The notes under the pieces: generated by a model
What the model saw: the letters and a program-made list of their open reading frames with translations, nothing else
Told to the model about the DNA's origin: nothing
The model's database searches: none
Source of the DNA: Dasyornis broadbenti
Lineage: Eukaryota > Chordata > Aves > Passeriformes > Dasyornithidae
Assembly: GCA_013397935.1 (NCBI GenBank)
Contig: VZRN01000255.1
Location: 1,206,672 to 1,270,671, forward strand
Direction: 5' to 3'
DNA: 64,000 bases
Shown: in pieces, positions 13,501 to 26,076 of the stretch
How positions within the stretch are numbered: the first letter of the stretch is position 1
How the letters are laid out: every line of letters begins with the position of its first letter
Made by a program: the position numbers and the translations under genes

Positions 13501-13719
13501 TGCGGTTATGAATCTAAACTGAATCTCCTTGCTTTGTCCTCTAAGTACGTCTCTCCTAAGCATCATTTGGGAGAGGGAAGAGGCCGTCAAGCCAAAGCTG
13601 TCAAGAGCTTGTAGCTAGCACGATTAGCAACATGATATCTTGTCAGCACCCTTCACCTAAGGAAGGGAAACTCCTCAGTATAGCTAGCTGAGAAAAATAT
13701 TTTCAGGTGGGCTAGGTCT
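7584..13719. other. Non-repeat noncoding DNA
   Basis: I find no gene. The first part, 7719-8083, carries overlapping 105-106 codon frames on both strands and a local run of CpG dinucleotides; it is described under findings. The rest is AT-rich with short frames only. A 15-base T run lies at 13167-13181. No RNA gene or recognisable transposon was seen, although very old repeats could be missed by eye. Confidence 0.55.
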
Positions 13720-14035
13720 AATGGACCTTGTCTCTGTTAGCTTAGCAAATAGGCAGCAATGCCTGCATGAGCCCATTATCAGAGACAGCTCCTGGAGACT
13801 GAGTGAGGCACCAGAAGACAGGAAAAAGACCTATGTAAGGCCTGTCTTGAAAAAGAAGGGCACAGAGGCTGAAGAATCAAGAAATCCAGACAGCCAGCCT
13901 AATTAAATTCTTGGAAAAAAACTCTGGAACACAACAAACGAAAAATGAAACTGTAAGCCTCTAGGGAGAAACTGAGTAACTGTCAATGTAGATTAGTCAG
14001 GAGTAAAATATTTCAAACTAGTGTACTTCACAAAC
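13720..14035 (+). mobile_element. Decayed CR1-like LINE ORF2 fragment (reverse transcriptase N-terminal part)
   Basis: The frame at 13721-13906 contains SSWRLSEAPEDRKKTYVRPV, followed by LKKKGTEAEESRNPDSQ. This resembles the CR1 reverse transcriptase entry region, which typically reads W...GEVPEDWKKANVTPVFKKGKKEDPGNYRPVSLT. After a frameshift the DNA continues with a LIKFLEK-like segment. It then has a stretch (about 13980-14020) like the conserved 'TGTCAA.ATGGATTT..CAGGAGTA..T..TCCAAACTA' pattern of these elements. Multiple stops and frameshifts make it a fossil. CR1 is the likeliest source; a related avian LINE is possible. Confidence 0.6.
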
Positions 14036-14303
14036 TAAGAAAACATTGGTATAACACTGGGTGGACTTTTTCTTAAAAAAGAAACTGTTGATGGTTTGTT
14101 GTCAAAAGGAAGAATGTCTTGGAAAACCTTCATGGTGTCTGAGATAACTTCATTGTTGTTTCTGTCACGTGTTTTGCTGGTTACTTTAATGGTAGAGATA
14201 TTAAGCTGGCCTACCAAACAAGTTGTTAGAGATGGTGAGGCAGGCTCAGACTTCAAAATAAACTTGACAATTTGAAAAAGTGGTCTCTGGAAAAAAAAAA
14301 AAA

Positions 14304-14530
14304 GAGTGCAATTTAATAAGGAGAAGTGCAAGCTACCATGCAGGCAGCAATGCTTTAGTAAACACAGAATGGGGGACAGCTGAGTGGGTCAATGGAGCTA
14401 TGGCGTTTTACATCCTGTCCATATGTGACCTTTTAGTGACACTGAACCCACGGAAAAATCACATCCACAGAAGTGATTATTCAAGGGTTGAGCAGAAGGC
14501 ATTGATGTTAGTCATTGTGTTGCTATTGGA
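14304..14530 (+). mobile_element. Probable continuation of the same decayed CR1-like LINE
   Basis: TTTAATAAGGAGAAGTGCAAG at about 14311-14331 matches a conserved DNA stretch in the middle of CR1 ORF2 ('TTCAATAAGGAGAAGTGCAAGGTCCTGCACCTGG'). It is followed by AGAATGGGGGACAGCTGAG, which resembles the next conserved block. It has the same strand and the correct order relative to the fragment at 13720. The 270 bp between them is too diverged for me to assign, and a 13-base A run sits at 14291-14303. Both pieces are probably one old insertion. Confidence 0.5.
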
Positions 14531-16880
14531 TTGAAAGTCTGTAATTCCAAAGCCAATAAGATGCTGACACTTCAGCTGGATTGCAGATGGACCCAGTTTC
14601 ATCACTGATATTGCAATACAGCAGGAAATGCTAAAACTGTTGGACTGACATAGGTAATGGATATTTTGGTGCCTACAGATTTCCAGAGGGAGTGAAATAT
14701 CACCACATTAATTTTGTGGATTTTTGCTCTCTGCTTAACTCAGTCCAAGTCAAAAGGAAGTTTGCCAGCTGCCAGCATGCAGAGGAACTTACAGTCTGAA
14801 CTTCTGCAAAGTTTATTCCCCTGTCCCATGATTGGGAAAGAGATCAACCCATGCAGCAATGACTCCATTCTCACCCAAGGCTATGGGAGCATGGAGAGTG
14901 AGATGAGCACCATTCTCTCCGCCCCTGCAGCTGGCAGGAAATGCCTGTCATTGGAGGAACAGCGTGTACAACTGTATTTGTAACATCTTGAACCAGATGA
15001 ATTTAACTACAGCTGCCATTACGTACTATTACACAGACTGTGTGAGAGCAAGGCTCTTTTGCTGTGGTGATAGACACTACTACACCTTCCAAAATATGGC
15101 TGTTTTTTCTCCCCAGTTCATTCAGCAATAACCTTCACCCCACCAAGGTGCCTACTTTGTGGCTGTGGTGGCAGAATGGATGCCACTCTTTGCCCCCAGG
15201 TGTCTGCCACCCTACATTACTGGCTACATTGCCAAGACAAGATGCCAGGTTTGTTGGCTACTCTAATTTGCTCTCTAAAATTCTTGATGGCCAGTGCAAG
15301 CACAGCTTGTGTCTATGCAGAAATGCTACCTGAATATTTTACTGAGAGTTTTATTTCCAACATGGAGAACACTGCAATCAAAACTGATCACGTGAAACAA
15401 GTAGAAACTCCTGAGAGCAACAGACTTCATTTACTGATGGTAGACTACAAGATAAAACACAGCAGCAGTAACGAAAAGCAAGGAGTGCAGAGCAGATAAG
15501 ACCTGCTAGTTGAAGGTACTGGTGAGAAAATGGCAAAGGGAGTTGTGCTGCATAGTACCTGTAGCAAGAGATTCCAGTGGTGTCTAGAGGCTTTAGAAAA
15601 AGTTGGCACGTGTTAAATAATGTGCATTAGGTCTGTGAAATTAACAAACTCCATGGTATTTTAGTATCTGCCAGACTTCCCTAAATCTTGAAAAGATTTG
15701 TCAGTATCTCTCCCCTTACTTCCACTATTTGTGGATGCCCTCCACTACAAAAGCTTGTGCTGAAAGCCGAGGGGTGCATTCTGAACAATTTCCAGAGGAA
15801 GAATTGACTCATTTTTTCCCATCCTTGTTTTTCAGGTCTGAACAAATGATCTTGTGGGAAGACTGGTAATATGGCAAAGTTTCCTGGTGTTGTAGAAATA
15901 CCAATATAAAGTATATCTCAAGAAGAAGATGTATCAATGCAGACCTAGGTGAAAGAACAGATGGAATTGCTGGCAGTTGTGCCTGGAACTTCTATGTGTC
16001 AGGCCACACTGGTACAGACAAAGGTTTTTTGTTGCTTCCTCAGCAGAAATGATTCTCAATTCAGGGACTCTACATACTTACTTAGATGACCACATGTCTG
16101 GAAGAGACAATTAGATAACACATAGCAAAGGAAGTTTGCGGTGGAACTGAGTAATGTTTGGAGAGGAATAAGTGTGTAGAAGAAAATTTTTTGACAAATA
16201 CCTTCCAGATGCTCCAACTTTTGCATTTCTGTCACATGAGACCACCTATCCACACCAGTGTTTGGTCTCACCCAGCTAAAACTGGATACTGAGCTGCCTA
16301 AAGCTGGGGAAGGCAGAAGAAACCATTGCTAGAAGTCTCTTCAGCTGCTGCATTCAGAGTCTTGATAAAATCGGTGCAAGCCTGGCAATTGGGAGCTTCA
16401 GAGAGGCTGTCAGGTGCGAGCCTGGCAGGGTTCCCACTAGTTAAAGCAGTCAGTCATTTCCAGCAGAACTCAAGGCCGTTAATGTTTTGCATTCAACCTT
16501 CTCCTTCCCCTCCCTGCAGTATGGCACAGCCACTCAGAGGCACAGCCTGCCTTTAGTGGGGCAGTGCTCTTCCTCTTCATTTTACTTGGGACAGCTGTTT
16601 AAGGAATGTGAGGCATTTTTCAACCTGATGATCCTCTCTACGTTTCCATAGGCAGGTGCAAGCTGTTTGGGGAACTTATGGCATCCACACACTGAAATAG
16701 GCAAATCAGTATTTTGCAACTCATACCCATGCCATTCTTGGCTGATAAGTGATTTTGGAACACCACTTGCAGCAACAGAAACCAGAGTGAAGGTCAGGCT
16801 TTGGTCCATGTCATGGTTCTCACTTCACTGGAGGCGGGCTTATGTCCTCAGGGGAATGTGATAAAGGGAATAAACACAGA
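14531..16880. other. Non-repeat noncoding DNA
   Basis: No gene is supported. The frames at 15064-15499 and 14714-14983 are unremarkable and overlap in alternative frames. A strong splice-acceptor-like site at 16519 is followed by a 43-codon open stretch, listed separately. No repeat family is recognisable. Confidence 0.55.
16520..16651 (+). other. Weak candidate terminal exon (43 codons behind a strong acceptor)
   Basis: A long pyrimidine tract (CTTCTCCTTCCCCTCCCTGCAG) ends at 16519. The phase-0 frame that follows is open for 43 codons to a TAG at 16649, starting YGTATQRHSLPLVGQC and ending with LGQLFKECEAFFNLMILSTF. The peptide has a plausible amphipathic composition, but I do not recognise it. 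No upstream exon in matching phase is identifiable here. A frame this long arises by chance fairly often. Confidence 0.12.
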
Positions 16881-17616
16881 CATAGAATCGTAAATAGTTT
16901 AGGTTGAAAGGGACCTTTAAAGGCCATCTAGTCAACACTCTTGCAATGATCAGGGACACCTACAACTGGATTAGGTTGCTCAGACCCTGTCCAGCCTGTC
17001 TCCAGTGTTGGGACATCAACCCCTTCTCTGGGCAATCTGTGCATGTGTTTCACCGCTCTCATCATAAAAAATGTCTTTCTTACAAAAGAAATATAATGCA
17101 ACAGGCCCTGCTGAAAAGTCTGTCTCCATCTTTCTTATAAAATCCCCTTTGGGTACTGGGCGGTTGCAATAATGTCTTGCTGGAGTCTTCTCCAGGCTGA
17201 GCAACCCAACTCTCTCAGCCTGTCTTCACAAGAGAGGTGTTCTATCCCTCTGACCAGCTTTATGGCCTTCCTCTGGACTTGCTCCAACAGGTCCATGTCT
17301 TGTCTGTGCTGGGGATCCCAGAGCAGGACACAGCACTCCAGGTGGGGTCTCACCAGAGCAGACCAGAGGGGCAGAATCCCCTTCCTTGACCTGCTGCCCA
17401 TGCTGCTTTTGTTGCAGGACACATTTGGCTTTCTGGGCTGCAAGTGCACATTGCTGGGTCATGTCCAGCCTCTCATCTACCAGCACCCCAAGCCCATGTT
17501 CTCAGAACTGCTCTTAGTCCTTTCCTCCCTAAACAGTGGGGGTTGCCCCAACCCAGGTGCAGCACCTTGTGCTCAGCCTTGTTGAACCTCATGAGGTTCC
17601 CATCGGCCCATTTCTT
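16881..17616 (-). mobile_element. CR1 LINE, 5'-truncated, minus strand
   Basis: The 3' end is at the left: CATAGAATCG, then a 3' UTR reading as 'GACTAGATGGCCTTTAAAGG' on the minus strand. On that strand, 17135-17449 translates to a clear ORF2 C-terminal block. It has GILPLWSALVRPHLECCVLL, then DMDLLEQVQRKAIKLVRGIE and HLSCEDRLRELG. The residues upstream of this, LDMTQQCALAAQKAKC, lie in a different frame (17226-17486), so at least one frameshift breaks the protein. The copy stops near 17616, within the segment matching 'AACCTCATGAGGTTC'. It is about 736 bp of a full element of several kb, and the largest and clearest CR1 in the window. Confidence 0.96.
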
Positions 17617-19557
17617 GTACTTGTAAGTGATATAAGTCCATAAACATGTTCTTATTCATAAGACAATTTTTCTACATTCTTTTACTCTTTTAAGTGGATA
17701 TTTAAAAGAATTTGGCAACTACCCAGCATCACAATAATGAGGTTGCATGCTCACTGACTGCAGAAATATGTTAGTAGCCCAGTGACAAAAGGCAGCTGAG
17801 CCATGAAATAACAGAGCACACAAAGAGCTAAGCAAAAGGGTCAGAATTGTAGCTGCAAAGATTTTAGCTGCACTGTGACAGGGTGATGTATGTGAACTGA
17901 AGCAAATAGAGCTGGAGGAGATGTTTGTGGGACTATTAATTTTAATGCAATGCAAAATATCCAATGACAAGGAAGGAAGTTACACTTCAATGCCATAGGA
18001 GATGATTCAGACAGTAACAAAGGTCAGATGAGGAGAATCTGGGCAAAGCTATTAAGACAGATGCCTATGTAATGTCTCCTTTTGAGTTCTTGATTGGACC
18101 TGAACAAAAAGAAATGTAGAAAAAGGAGCACTTCCATTTGGAGGATGTGGTTTGAAAGATTACCTAGACTAGTCTAAATCTGGAGCTGATGGGTAGGAGG
18201 AAAAACAAGTTCTTGCTGTGACATTTAAGCTTTTAATGAGTACATGGCAAGGTCAGATTAATGCCTATATCTAATAGAGGTAGCAAATCTGGATCTAGAG
18301 TTCACCCCAGCCAGCCAGCTAGGATGTCTGAAATACATTTGTCAAGATGAATTTAGAATTTTAATATTATTTAATAGTAATCAGACTTGAATTAATGTCC
18401 ACAGACACTGATGGATTAAAGAAGTCCAAATACAAGACCCCCTGGCACGTTCCAGAGTTATCCTCTGTGGAGAAGTCACAAATAGTGCTCAAAAATAATA
18501 CGTGGAGATTTAACACGTGTTTTGTTGTCAGTATTGAGAGTGATGACAGATTATTCTTATCTGTCACATAAGCATAAGAAAAATAGTCCATAGAAGCAGG
18601 AGGTATGAAAATAAAAAGAAATTAAGGAAATGCAGTGTACCTTTAGACTGCATGGTAACCCTTCTCTGTGGCCTGATGTCAGCTAAGTTTCATACAAATC
18701 TTTCACCCAACAGTACCATCAAAACACATGGGGTAAAACACAAGCCACTTGTGAAATGTGGGTTGGAGAGGTCTTGTATATGTGTTTTGTTGTTGTTTGG
18801 TTTTTTTTTTTTTAATTGCTGGCTTCCTTATCTTTTTAAGCCTGAGCATCTGTACTTTATGAAGCATCTGATTTAAGAGTCAGGCTCAAGCACTTCAAGA
18901 TTTATTCTTTTCCATCCATCTTTTCCATAGAATAGGAAATGTGGCGGTTTTGTCAAAGTATGTCTACTTTATTCAGAATAAACAGCGAATTTATTCCAGC
19001 TGTCAGGTGAAGGTTGTCCAGCTCTGCTAGGTGTTACAGAAAATGGACAGCTCTGACATCTGGAAGGCATGAGGGGCAGCCATAAGATTAGAATTTGTAT
19101 TTGAATTGCAGTAAATGCCAGCATTTGATATTCATCTCTCGTGTGAGCATGCTGTAGAAAAATTATTCTTTTTCTCTCTAGACAGGGAAAGTGGAAGTCA
19201 GCAGTGGGACTCCAAATGTAGTAAACAAAAGATCTTGAGGGACTGTTGGGATGGAACCCAGTGAAAAACCAAGGAACAGAACCACTGGTTGCAATGTGTG
19301 AAATAAATAGTGCCTGGTTTATAAAAGAGGCCACAGTTTGATGGGATGTGACAGCCTGTTGGAGGCTGTGGAGCCTCAACGCTGGAGCAAACTGGGGACA
19401 AGGGGGTGGAACAGAAGAAGGAAATATCAGCAAGCTCAGTGAACAGGCAAACTGCAAACATTTGGCACTAAACACAGAGCTGATAAGGATCAAAACATAG
19501 TCTATATCTTGGACTTTGTAAAATCAGCTGCATGAAGCAATGAGGCAAGATAAAAAG

Positions 19558-19601
19558 AATGGGATTATTCCCAATAGGCAAAAGCAATGGGATTATTCCC
19601 A
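19558..19601. repeat. Two direct 16-bp repeats, 28 bp apart
   Basis: AATGGGATTATTCCCA occurs at 19558-19573 and again at 19586-19601. Each copy is itself nearly palindromic (TGGGAT/ATTCCCA), so the pair could form a hairpin. It is probably a small local duplication. Confidence 0.6.
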
Positions 19602-22600
19602 GATCTGAAGCCATATCTCTAAGCTGTATTTAGAGCTCTGCACACAAGCTGCAGTCATTCAGACTTTGGGGATATCACCCCTGAATTAACATGGTAAAGG
19701 TTTCTCAGCTCCTCCAGCAGCACCCAATCTCCTGACCCAGGGCTAAACAGAATAAATAAGCCTTTGCCATAGCCACATCACGTACAGTTTGAATTGTCAT
19801 CCTTCAGTCCCTTTGCTGCTACAGCAAATTAAAAGTCTCACAGTTTCTCCAGAAGGATTGCATTCCCATTCAGCATGTTTGTCACGGTGGCAGGAAGGCA
19901 GTCCTTTGTGCCAAGGAACAATCTATTTCTATTAAATAAATCCATTTATAATTTTGTATTATCCTGACCATGCCATGTGCCCCTATTTGTGACTTCATAC
20001 AGTGTTCTGAGTCTCTCTTCTCAGTATCTGTTTGTGTTTTTTTCCCACATCCTATGCATTATTAAAGACTTTTATGATGCATGGATCTCACAGCTGTCCC
20101 TACAAGCACCAAAGAATTGTTTGATTCATTAGATAAACGCTGCATACCAGAGAGCATCCCAGAATATAGTTTTGTATAATTTGTTGAGGTCGTTCAGGTC
20201 AATACAGAGGAACAGTTGAAACTTGCTGAAACACATTTTTAAGGCTGTCCTGAAGCAGGGTCACATTTCTCAATTTCCAAGTCATTATTTTAAATCATAA
20301 ATAACTAAAGCCAGCAGAAATCTAATGTTCCTGGGTAGGAAAAGCCCCACAAAGCAGAGAATGTGCTATTAGTTGACTTGTCTCTGAATTGTTATTTTTT
20401 TTCACATCTGCCTGTGCTTTTTAAAATACATAATCACACTAATGGTTTCAGAAGTTGCATATACATGTTTTAAAACATTTTAAAGCACCTTTGACATGTA
20501 CAGAATGAGGACAACAATACAGTTGTGTTCAGAGAGGCCTTTTTTTGTTCTGATACCCTGGCTTTGCTTGCATAGCATTGTTTTCTTGATTTGTTCCCCT
20601 TGTCTCTATGGATGGTTTCATTCATTCTGCTCTGTACAACGCAAGATGTGTGATGTGAGTCACTGTTGAACTCACTCCCCTTTCTCTGACCAGTCATATC
20701 AGTCTTGTTTATCGTCACTGCCCTAACAAATGAGAGCTCCCAGCAACCTCAGAAATTTTTCTTCTGTGCTTTGCAGGCATGAACAGACAGGTGGAATAGC
20801 AGAGGCTTCCATGTTATGGCCAAAGTACTGCTTTCTATCTTTCTGAGCAATTTCCCAGCAATGACTCACCAAGAATTCCCTGCTTGTTCCTGTTACACCC
20901 AAAAGGGTCACAAAATCAGTAACAGGCAGCATAATATTCTGTGTGATATTAAGTAAGTGAGATATGGAATATAGATAATGAAATTTAGGACAGACAAACA
21001 AGAAACTGATTCGAAAAGGAAAAACACCAGCCACAGTACTGAAAGAACAGACAACATCTGCATAAAGAAAAATATGACTACAACAATTCAGTCAGAAAAA
21101 AAATGTTGGTAGAAATGCATGATTATGCCCCATCAGATCCTAGAAGCTCAAAGTTCTTTCTGTTTCTTAAGACCTGTGAATACTGCCTGGGGACACATAG
21201 AAAAGTGATGGGATATTGGTCAGGTGGGACAGAGCTTTTTTGTGGCCTTCAACAAAAATTTCTCACCATCTTGGCAAAGAACACCAAGAATAGAAGTGGG
21301 GGCCTGTCATGAGGAGCAATCATGGTGACACTGCTCATGCAGCCGTGTTCAAACTACACAAAGCAAATCTGAAGATTTCAATTTTTTTTTTTTTTTCTGC
21401 TAGAGGGATTTTCTTCCTCTCCAATACACTCTCTTCAATTTCTCTGTCATGTTTGCAATCTGCCTTAGACAGCCTTTAATTCCATTTTTGGGTCCCACTG
21501 GCTCACAAGAGTCAAAGCATAAAGAACTAAAAAGTTTTATCCTCCATCATTCTGTATTTTAGGTGATAAAAGATATCTGCAGCTGGGGCTTTAGCTACAC
21601 AATGTTTCACTAAAAATAAATTAATTGGAAGCATAAAGACTGCTACCATACTTTGAAATCAAAGCAGCTAGGTCCTGTTACGGTTTACTGATAAAAGGAA
21701 GCTGAAGAAGGACAAGAAAAAGATCAAGACAGAGAAAAGAGCAATCACTTTTTAGGATTTGAGAAAGTGTGTGGAGGCAGTGCTTGTGTTTCTGTGGCTT
21801 GGAGAAACTGAAACAGCAAGGGGGCTAATCAGCTGAGCTCATTAATGGAGGAAAACAGAGGGATAGAAAGTATGCCTGCTGCTAGGGGAGAGACTTCTGA
21901 GGGAAGAGTCTAGAGAGGAAAATGTCATGGTGCTGTTGCTAACTCGCTCCCTGCTGCCAGCAGCTGTGAGGAGCCAGTCCGGAGGAGGATGCCTATGCTG
22001 GGAGCATCTGCTGAAACCATGGTCCTGGTTTGCTGGTACTGTGGCAAACATGGACCCGTTGGAGGAAGCAAATTGTGGTGCAAAATGCTGGGGTGCTCCC
22101 CTCTGCAGTGGCAAGGGAAGCTGGCGCAGAGTCAGATAGGCCAAGGGCACAGGGGCTGAATTTGGGGGGAGCTTACTGAGCTGCTTTATGGTGAGTTAGA
22201 GGTGAGGGGGCTGCCAGCAAGCCCCAGTGTCTGTGTCTCCTATCTGGTGATGTCACAAGCAGCAATAGAAGTACAACCAAAGGACACCGAAAAAAGGAGA
22301 GGCAAAGTTTATTCTGCAAAGGTTTCCTTCTGACTTGAGTGATGGCTCTAGAAGGCAGTAAGTGGATTGCCAAACCTCAGCATGGGGTGCTGCTCAATAA
22401 ATTAATTTTCGCCATGGTACAGCCACGGTGAAGTAAAAGACAGAGAAAAGGGCAGAAAATGGGCACAAAACCCACTTCAAGTTAGGTCTGGAGTTGGGTA
22501 GACAGACACTAGAACCTTAAGGCTAGAATCTTAAAAGAGTAAGAGTTCACCACCCCAGTTAAATCTAAAACTGGTGATATATTGAATGTTTGGTTTATAT

Positions 22601-24137
22601 CATGAGAAATGAATGGGATCAATGTATGTTTTAGTATATAGTAATGCCCCTGACTGGTTGACAGGACCCTGCATGTGCCAGCAGGCTACAGCCATAAAGA
22701 CTCTCTGGAATAAATCCTGAGCCTAGAGCACTGCTGTGGAAAGGTATTGCTTCTTCAGAAAGGACATTTTCAGGGTAAATGGAGAGAGAAATTCTTGCCC
22801 TGACCATGAGGAGTGAAACCCAAGGAAGAAAATGTGGCTTGTTCAAGAATTAAGAATGACAAGAGATGGAAAGTAAGTTGCAGAGGGGTGCAGGGTGGTT
22901 GCAGTTTGACAGAAGGATTTCCCTCTTCTCTCCTTATCTGACTTCCCTGGCTTTCAACATCCTCCCCTGCCAGCACAACATCTCTTAGTCATTCTTGCTC
23001 TCTGCCTGTGCTATGGAGTGTGGTACCAAGGGTACAGATGAACCTAGGGCTGGGGCAAAAAATGGTGATGTGTCAGTGTGTGCAGGTCGCTGTGGGTCAG
23101 GGAGATAGGGGGAAAGTGTTTCAGGATTATAGAGTTCTGGGAAGAGTTAAAAATAAACATACACATGAAAAAAGAGAAAACAGCACATAAAAGAGTGTGA
23201 GGAGGGAAAGATAATAAGAAAAGCCTGAGGGAGTGGAAATACAGGTGATCAAGTCAAAACGAGAAAGTACAGAAGGGGGGAAGTGGAGAAGGGAAGAAAC
23301 ACAGGGAAGGAGCAATACTGCTGTTTGGAAAGAAGTGAGGAAGATGAACAAACATGAAACCAAGATACAAAAGCAATGGAATAGTATGGAATTGAGTTAA
23401 TTAATTGAGGAATTAAATGAACACAGGCAACTTTTTAGGCATTGTTCCCCAAAAGAAACCACATAAAACTCAGTGCACAGAAAAGTACTGTGTGAGTATG
23501 GTGGTGTCACCCTGCTCTCACTTCTAATTCCCAGTTTTAGTACCTGTGGTATCTTACTCCTTATGTCATGGTCACATGGTAACATGACAGAATTACCCTC
23601 ATGTAGTACAAGAGACATTTTATGAGGGGTCTGGCAGTATCTGCTAGGTTAGAAAACATATTATCATTTGAACTGTGATAAGAACTAACAAGAATAAAGG
23701 CAAAATTTCATTTACATTGTTTTTAATGACATACTAATTTTTTTTTATATAATTGGTGAGAAAAACAAGAGAAAAGGATGATCAGCCTGACTAGAAGTTC
23801 TGTCGCTGATTTATTTTATTTTATAAATAAAAACACACTATTAATTCATGTTATAAACTACTGGAGCTGGTGACAAACCTCATGAGGGAATCCATACAGA
23901 GAGAGTTTTGAATAAGGTCTTGAGAATAAGATAATGGTTCTTCAGTGGAAAAGGTGTGTTGGGCATAGAAAAGTATGTCATGAACAACAATTAGAGAAGT
24001 AAATGTAGAAGACACTGAACTGGACTTAGAGGGTGAATAGCCTAAATATATTGTTCCTTAGTTTGTATTAAACGGTAGTGGATGGCTGTGTCAAAAATAT
24101 CTCTTTTATTTCATTTTATTTCTTTACCTTCTTTCAG

Positions 24138-24206
24138 GCAGCTCGCCTGAGCTGAATGAATCCGAATATCAGTGGATATGCTACGAAGCCATTTGTTCCC
24201 TGACAG
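24138..24206 (+). other. Candidate 69-bp internal exon, phase 1-1
   Basis: A long uninterrupted pyrimidine tract ends in CTTCTTTCAG at 24137, and a CAG/GTGTGT donor begins at 24207. The 69 bp length is a multiple of three. Exactly one frame is open, reading SSPELNESEYQWICYEAICS then LT, with two overhang bases at the start and one at the end; the other two frames stop early. Three CpGs are kept in an otherwise CpG-poor area. A second acceptor-like site at 24255 is followed by an open frame in matching phase, but the intervening 49 bp is too short for a normal vertebrate intron. The peptide is not recognised. Confidence 0.2.
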
Positions 24207-25171
24207 GTGTGTGCAGAGAAGCAGAGGGTCTCACTGAGTAGGGCTTTTCCTGCAGGTACTCCTCTGGTGCATGTCCTTGCCTTGTGGAGTGCCATGGCAC
24301 ACTTTCAGCCAAAGGATGAAGATGGAAAGTGGGCTCCTCTTATTCCTGTTACGGCCACTATTGACAGATGGGTTCTTACAAGACTGTAACAGTACATCTG
24401 TATTAGGATCCTAGCCTAAATTTTTCTTGTTATTTCCTAAGAAGATAACTGTAGTTGGAAGTATGTGCGGACAGAGTCTGTTTCTCCAAGCTTCCTTCAC
24501 CTATGCTCCTCAAAAGAATATGAGAATGAGAAACACAAGGAATGATGGATGTGTTGTCTGGTGTGACTTATGGTGACACTATTGACAGAGGGCAGATATT
24601 TCTCTTCTCCTTGCCCACTGCAGTATCATCTGTCCTAGAGGCTGAACCCTTCTGAAGTCCAGTCAAACTTTATAATGACCCTTACAAGATCTACTTTAAA
24701 ATTTTAGTGAGATATCACATGACCATGTTGGTTTTCACCTCAAGGTATGGCTTGGTCCATCACCCCCTGAAGCTACAGGCCATGTACACTTCTGTTTCTC
24801 AGCACAGCTCCCAGGAGCCTGCTTTGAGCCCAAATTTGACCTGGTTTCTGAAAAAATCATGATACTGGAACAATGTTTCATCTTCAGAAGACAGAAAAGA
24901 TGTAGTACAGCTGATTTGTTTTGTCTCCAAAATAATAGTGCTAACACTCAAGACACGCTTTTAATTGAAGATTTAATTTAAAATTCTAGATGTTCAGAAA
25001 CTCTCAGTGTACTTGGAATTTTAGATCTCTAAGACTTTATTTTACCCTAAAGGAACTTTTTTTAGGTTTAAATGTGTGGGAAAATATTATGGTTTTAGTA
25101 TGTGCCAATTATCAATATTCCCTTGCATTCTTTAGTTGTGAGAAACAGGCACAACTATTTTGAGATCCTAT

Positions 25172-25239
25172 GAAAAACAAGCAAACAACAAAACCCCCCC
25201 CCCAAAAAAACCAACAAAAAAAAGAACCAAAAAAACCCC
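25172..25239 (+). repeat. A/C-rich low-complexity tract
   Basis: The tract mixes A runs and C runs and includes ten consecutive C at 25194-25203. It is simple sequence with no coding potential. Confidence 0.8.
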
Positions 25240-26076
25240 TCCGAGTTTGGAAATATCAATGATTAATTGCAGTTTCTGTGAAATGTGTCTGTTTGCTTAT
25301 TCGCTTTGTTTTTTCAGCTACTGCGTGTCCAAAATGTAAATATTTGTGCTTATGCAGAAAATACAAATAAACACATAAAGGAAAATCAGTAGATTTTAAT
25401 ATACAGGGTAGGAAAAGCTTAGCAGAAAGGTAGCACTGGATAAGAGAATAAGAAAAATTCAGACTTTTTGCTGTATATATAGCCAGGCATAAAAAAGACC
25501 CAATGTCTGTTAAAATATTGATTTCAATACATATTGGTTCAGGCCTAGAAACATTTTCTTTGATATCAATGAAAGGAGGAATGAAAGCTCACAAGAAGCC
25601 TTTGGCTTTCTCAGAAGCAGTCAAACACCTGAAAGGTGATTTTCATGTTGACCAGCAATATTAGGTGTCATAGTTTTTGGAGATCTGTCTTTGAGTCCAA
25701 CAAAAATACAGCTCTTCTTGTCTTGGCTTAATGAATGTGCACAGGTCTCCTGAGCACAGCTGGATTTCCCATTCCACATGCACATTTAAGATGTCAAAGA
25801 TGCTCCCTTCCTGTGTTATGGGAGAAAATCAACATCTTTCATGGGTCTTCTGAAAAGGTAGAGAGTGTGACAACAGGTAATTTTAAACAGATAACAGGCT
25901 GGTGATTATGGCATCTCCAAGACTGCTTGCAAAAGTAGCAAATGAATCTGTGCTCCACTTTTCAAGTGAATGCCAAACCACTGGTTTATTAGTTTATCTC
26001 AGGCAGAAGCAAATTTGTACATTCTGTCTGTCTTGTCAGTTGTTCTGCACCGTACTGCACAAAAAAAAAAAAAAAA

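Larger units (their letters stand above)
17617..26076. other. Non-repeat noncoding DNA up to the assembly gap
   Basis: I find no gene. The 174-codon minus-strand frame at 18969-19493 is the longest in the window, but it is rich in Ser, Pro and Phe with no recognisable domain. Small structures are T runs at 18801-18813 and 21382-21396, and two direct 16-bp repeats at 19558 and 19586. A purine-rich stretch spans roughly 23180-23350, and an A/C-rich tract 25172-25239. A splice-signal-flanked stretch at 24138-24206 is listed separately. Confidence 0.55.

Noticed and set aside
18969..19493. 174-codon minus-strand open frame, the longest in the window
   Set aside because: No domain or plausible composition, overlapped by another frame on the same strand, and no splice or promoter context. 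Frames of this size are expected by chance in 64 kb.
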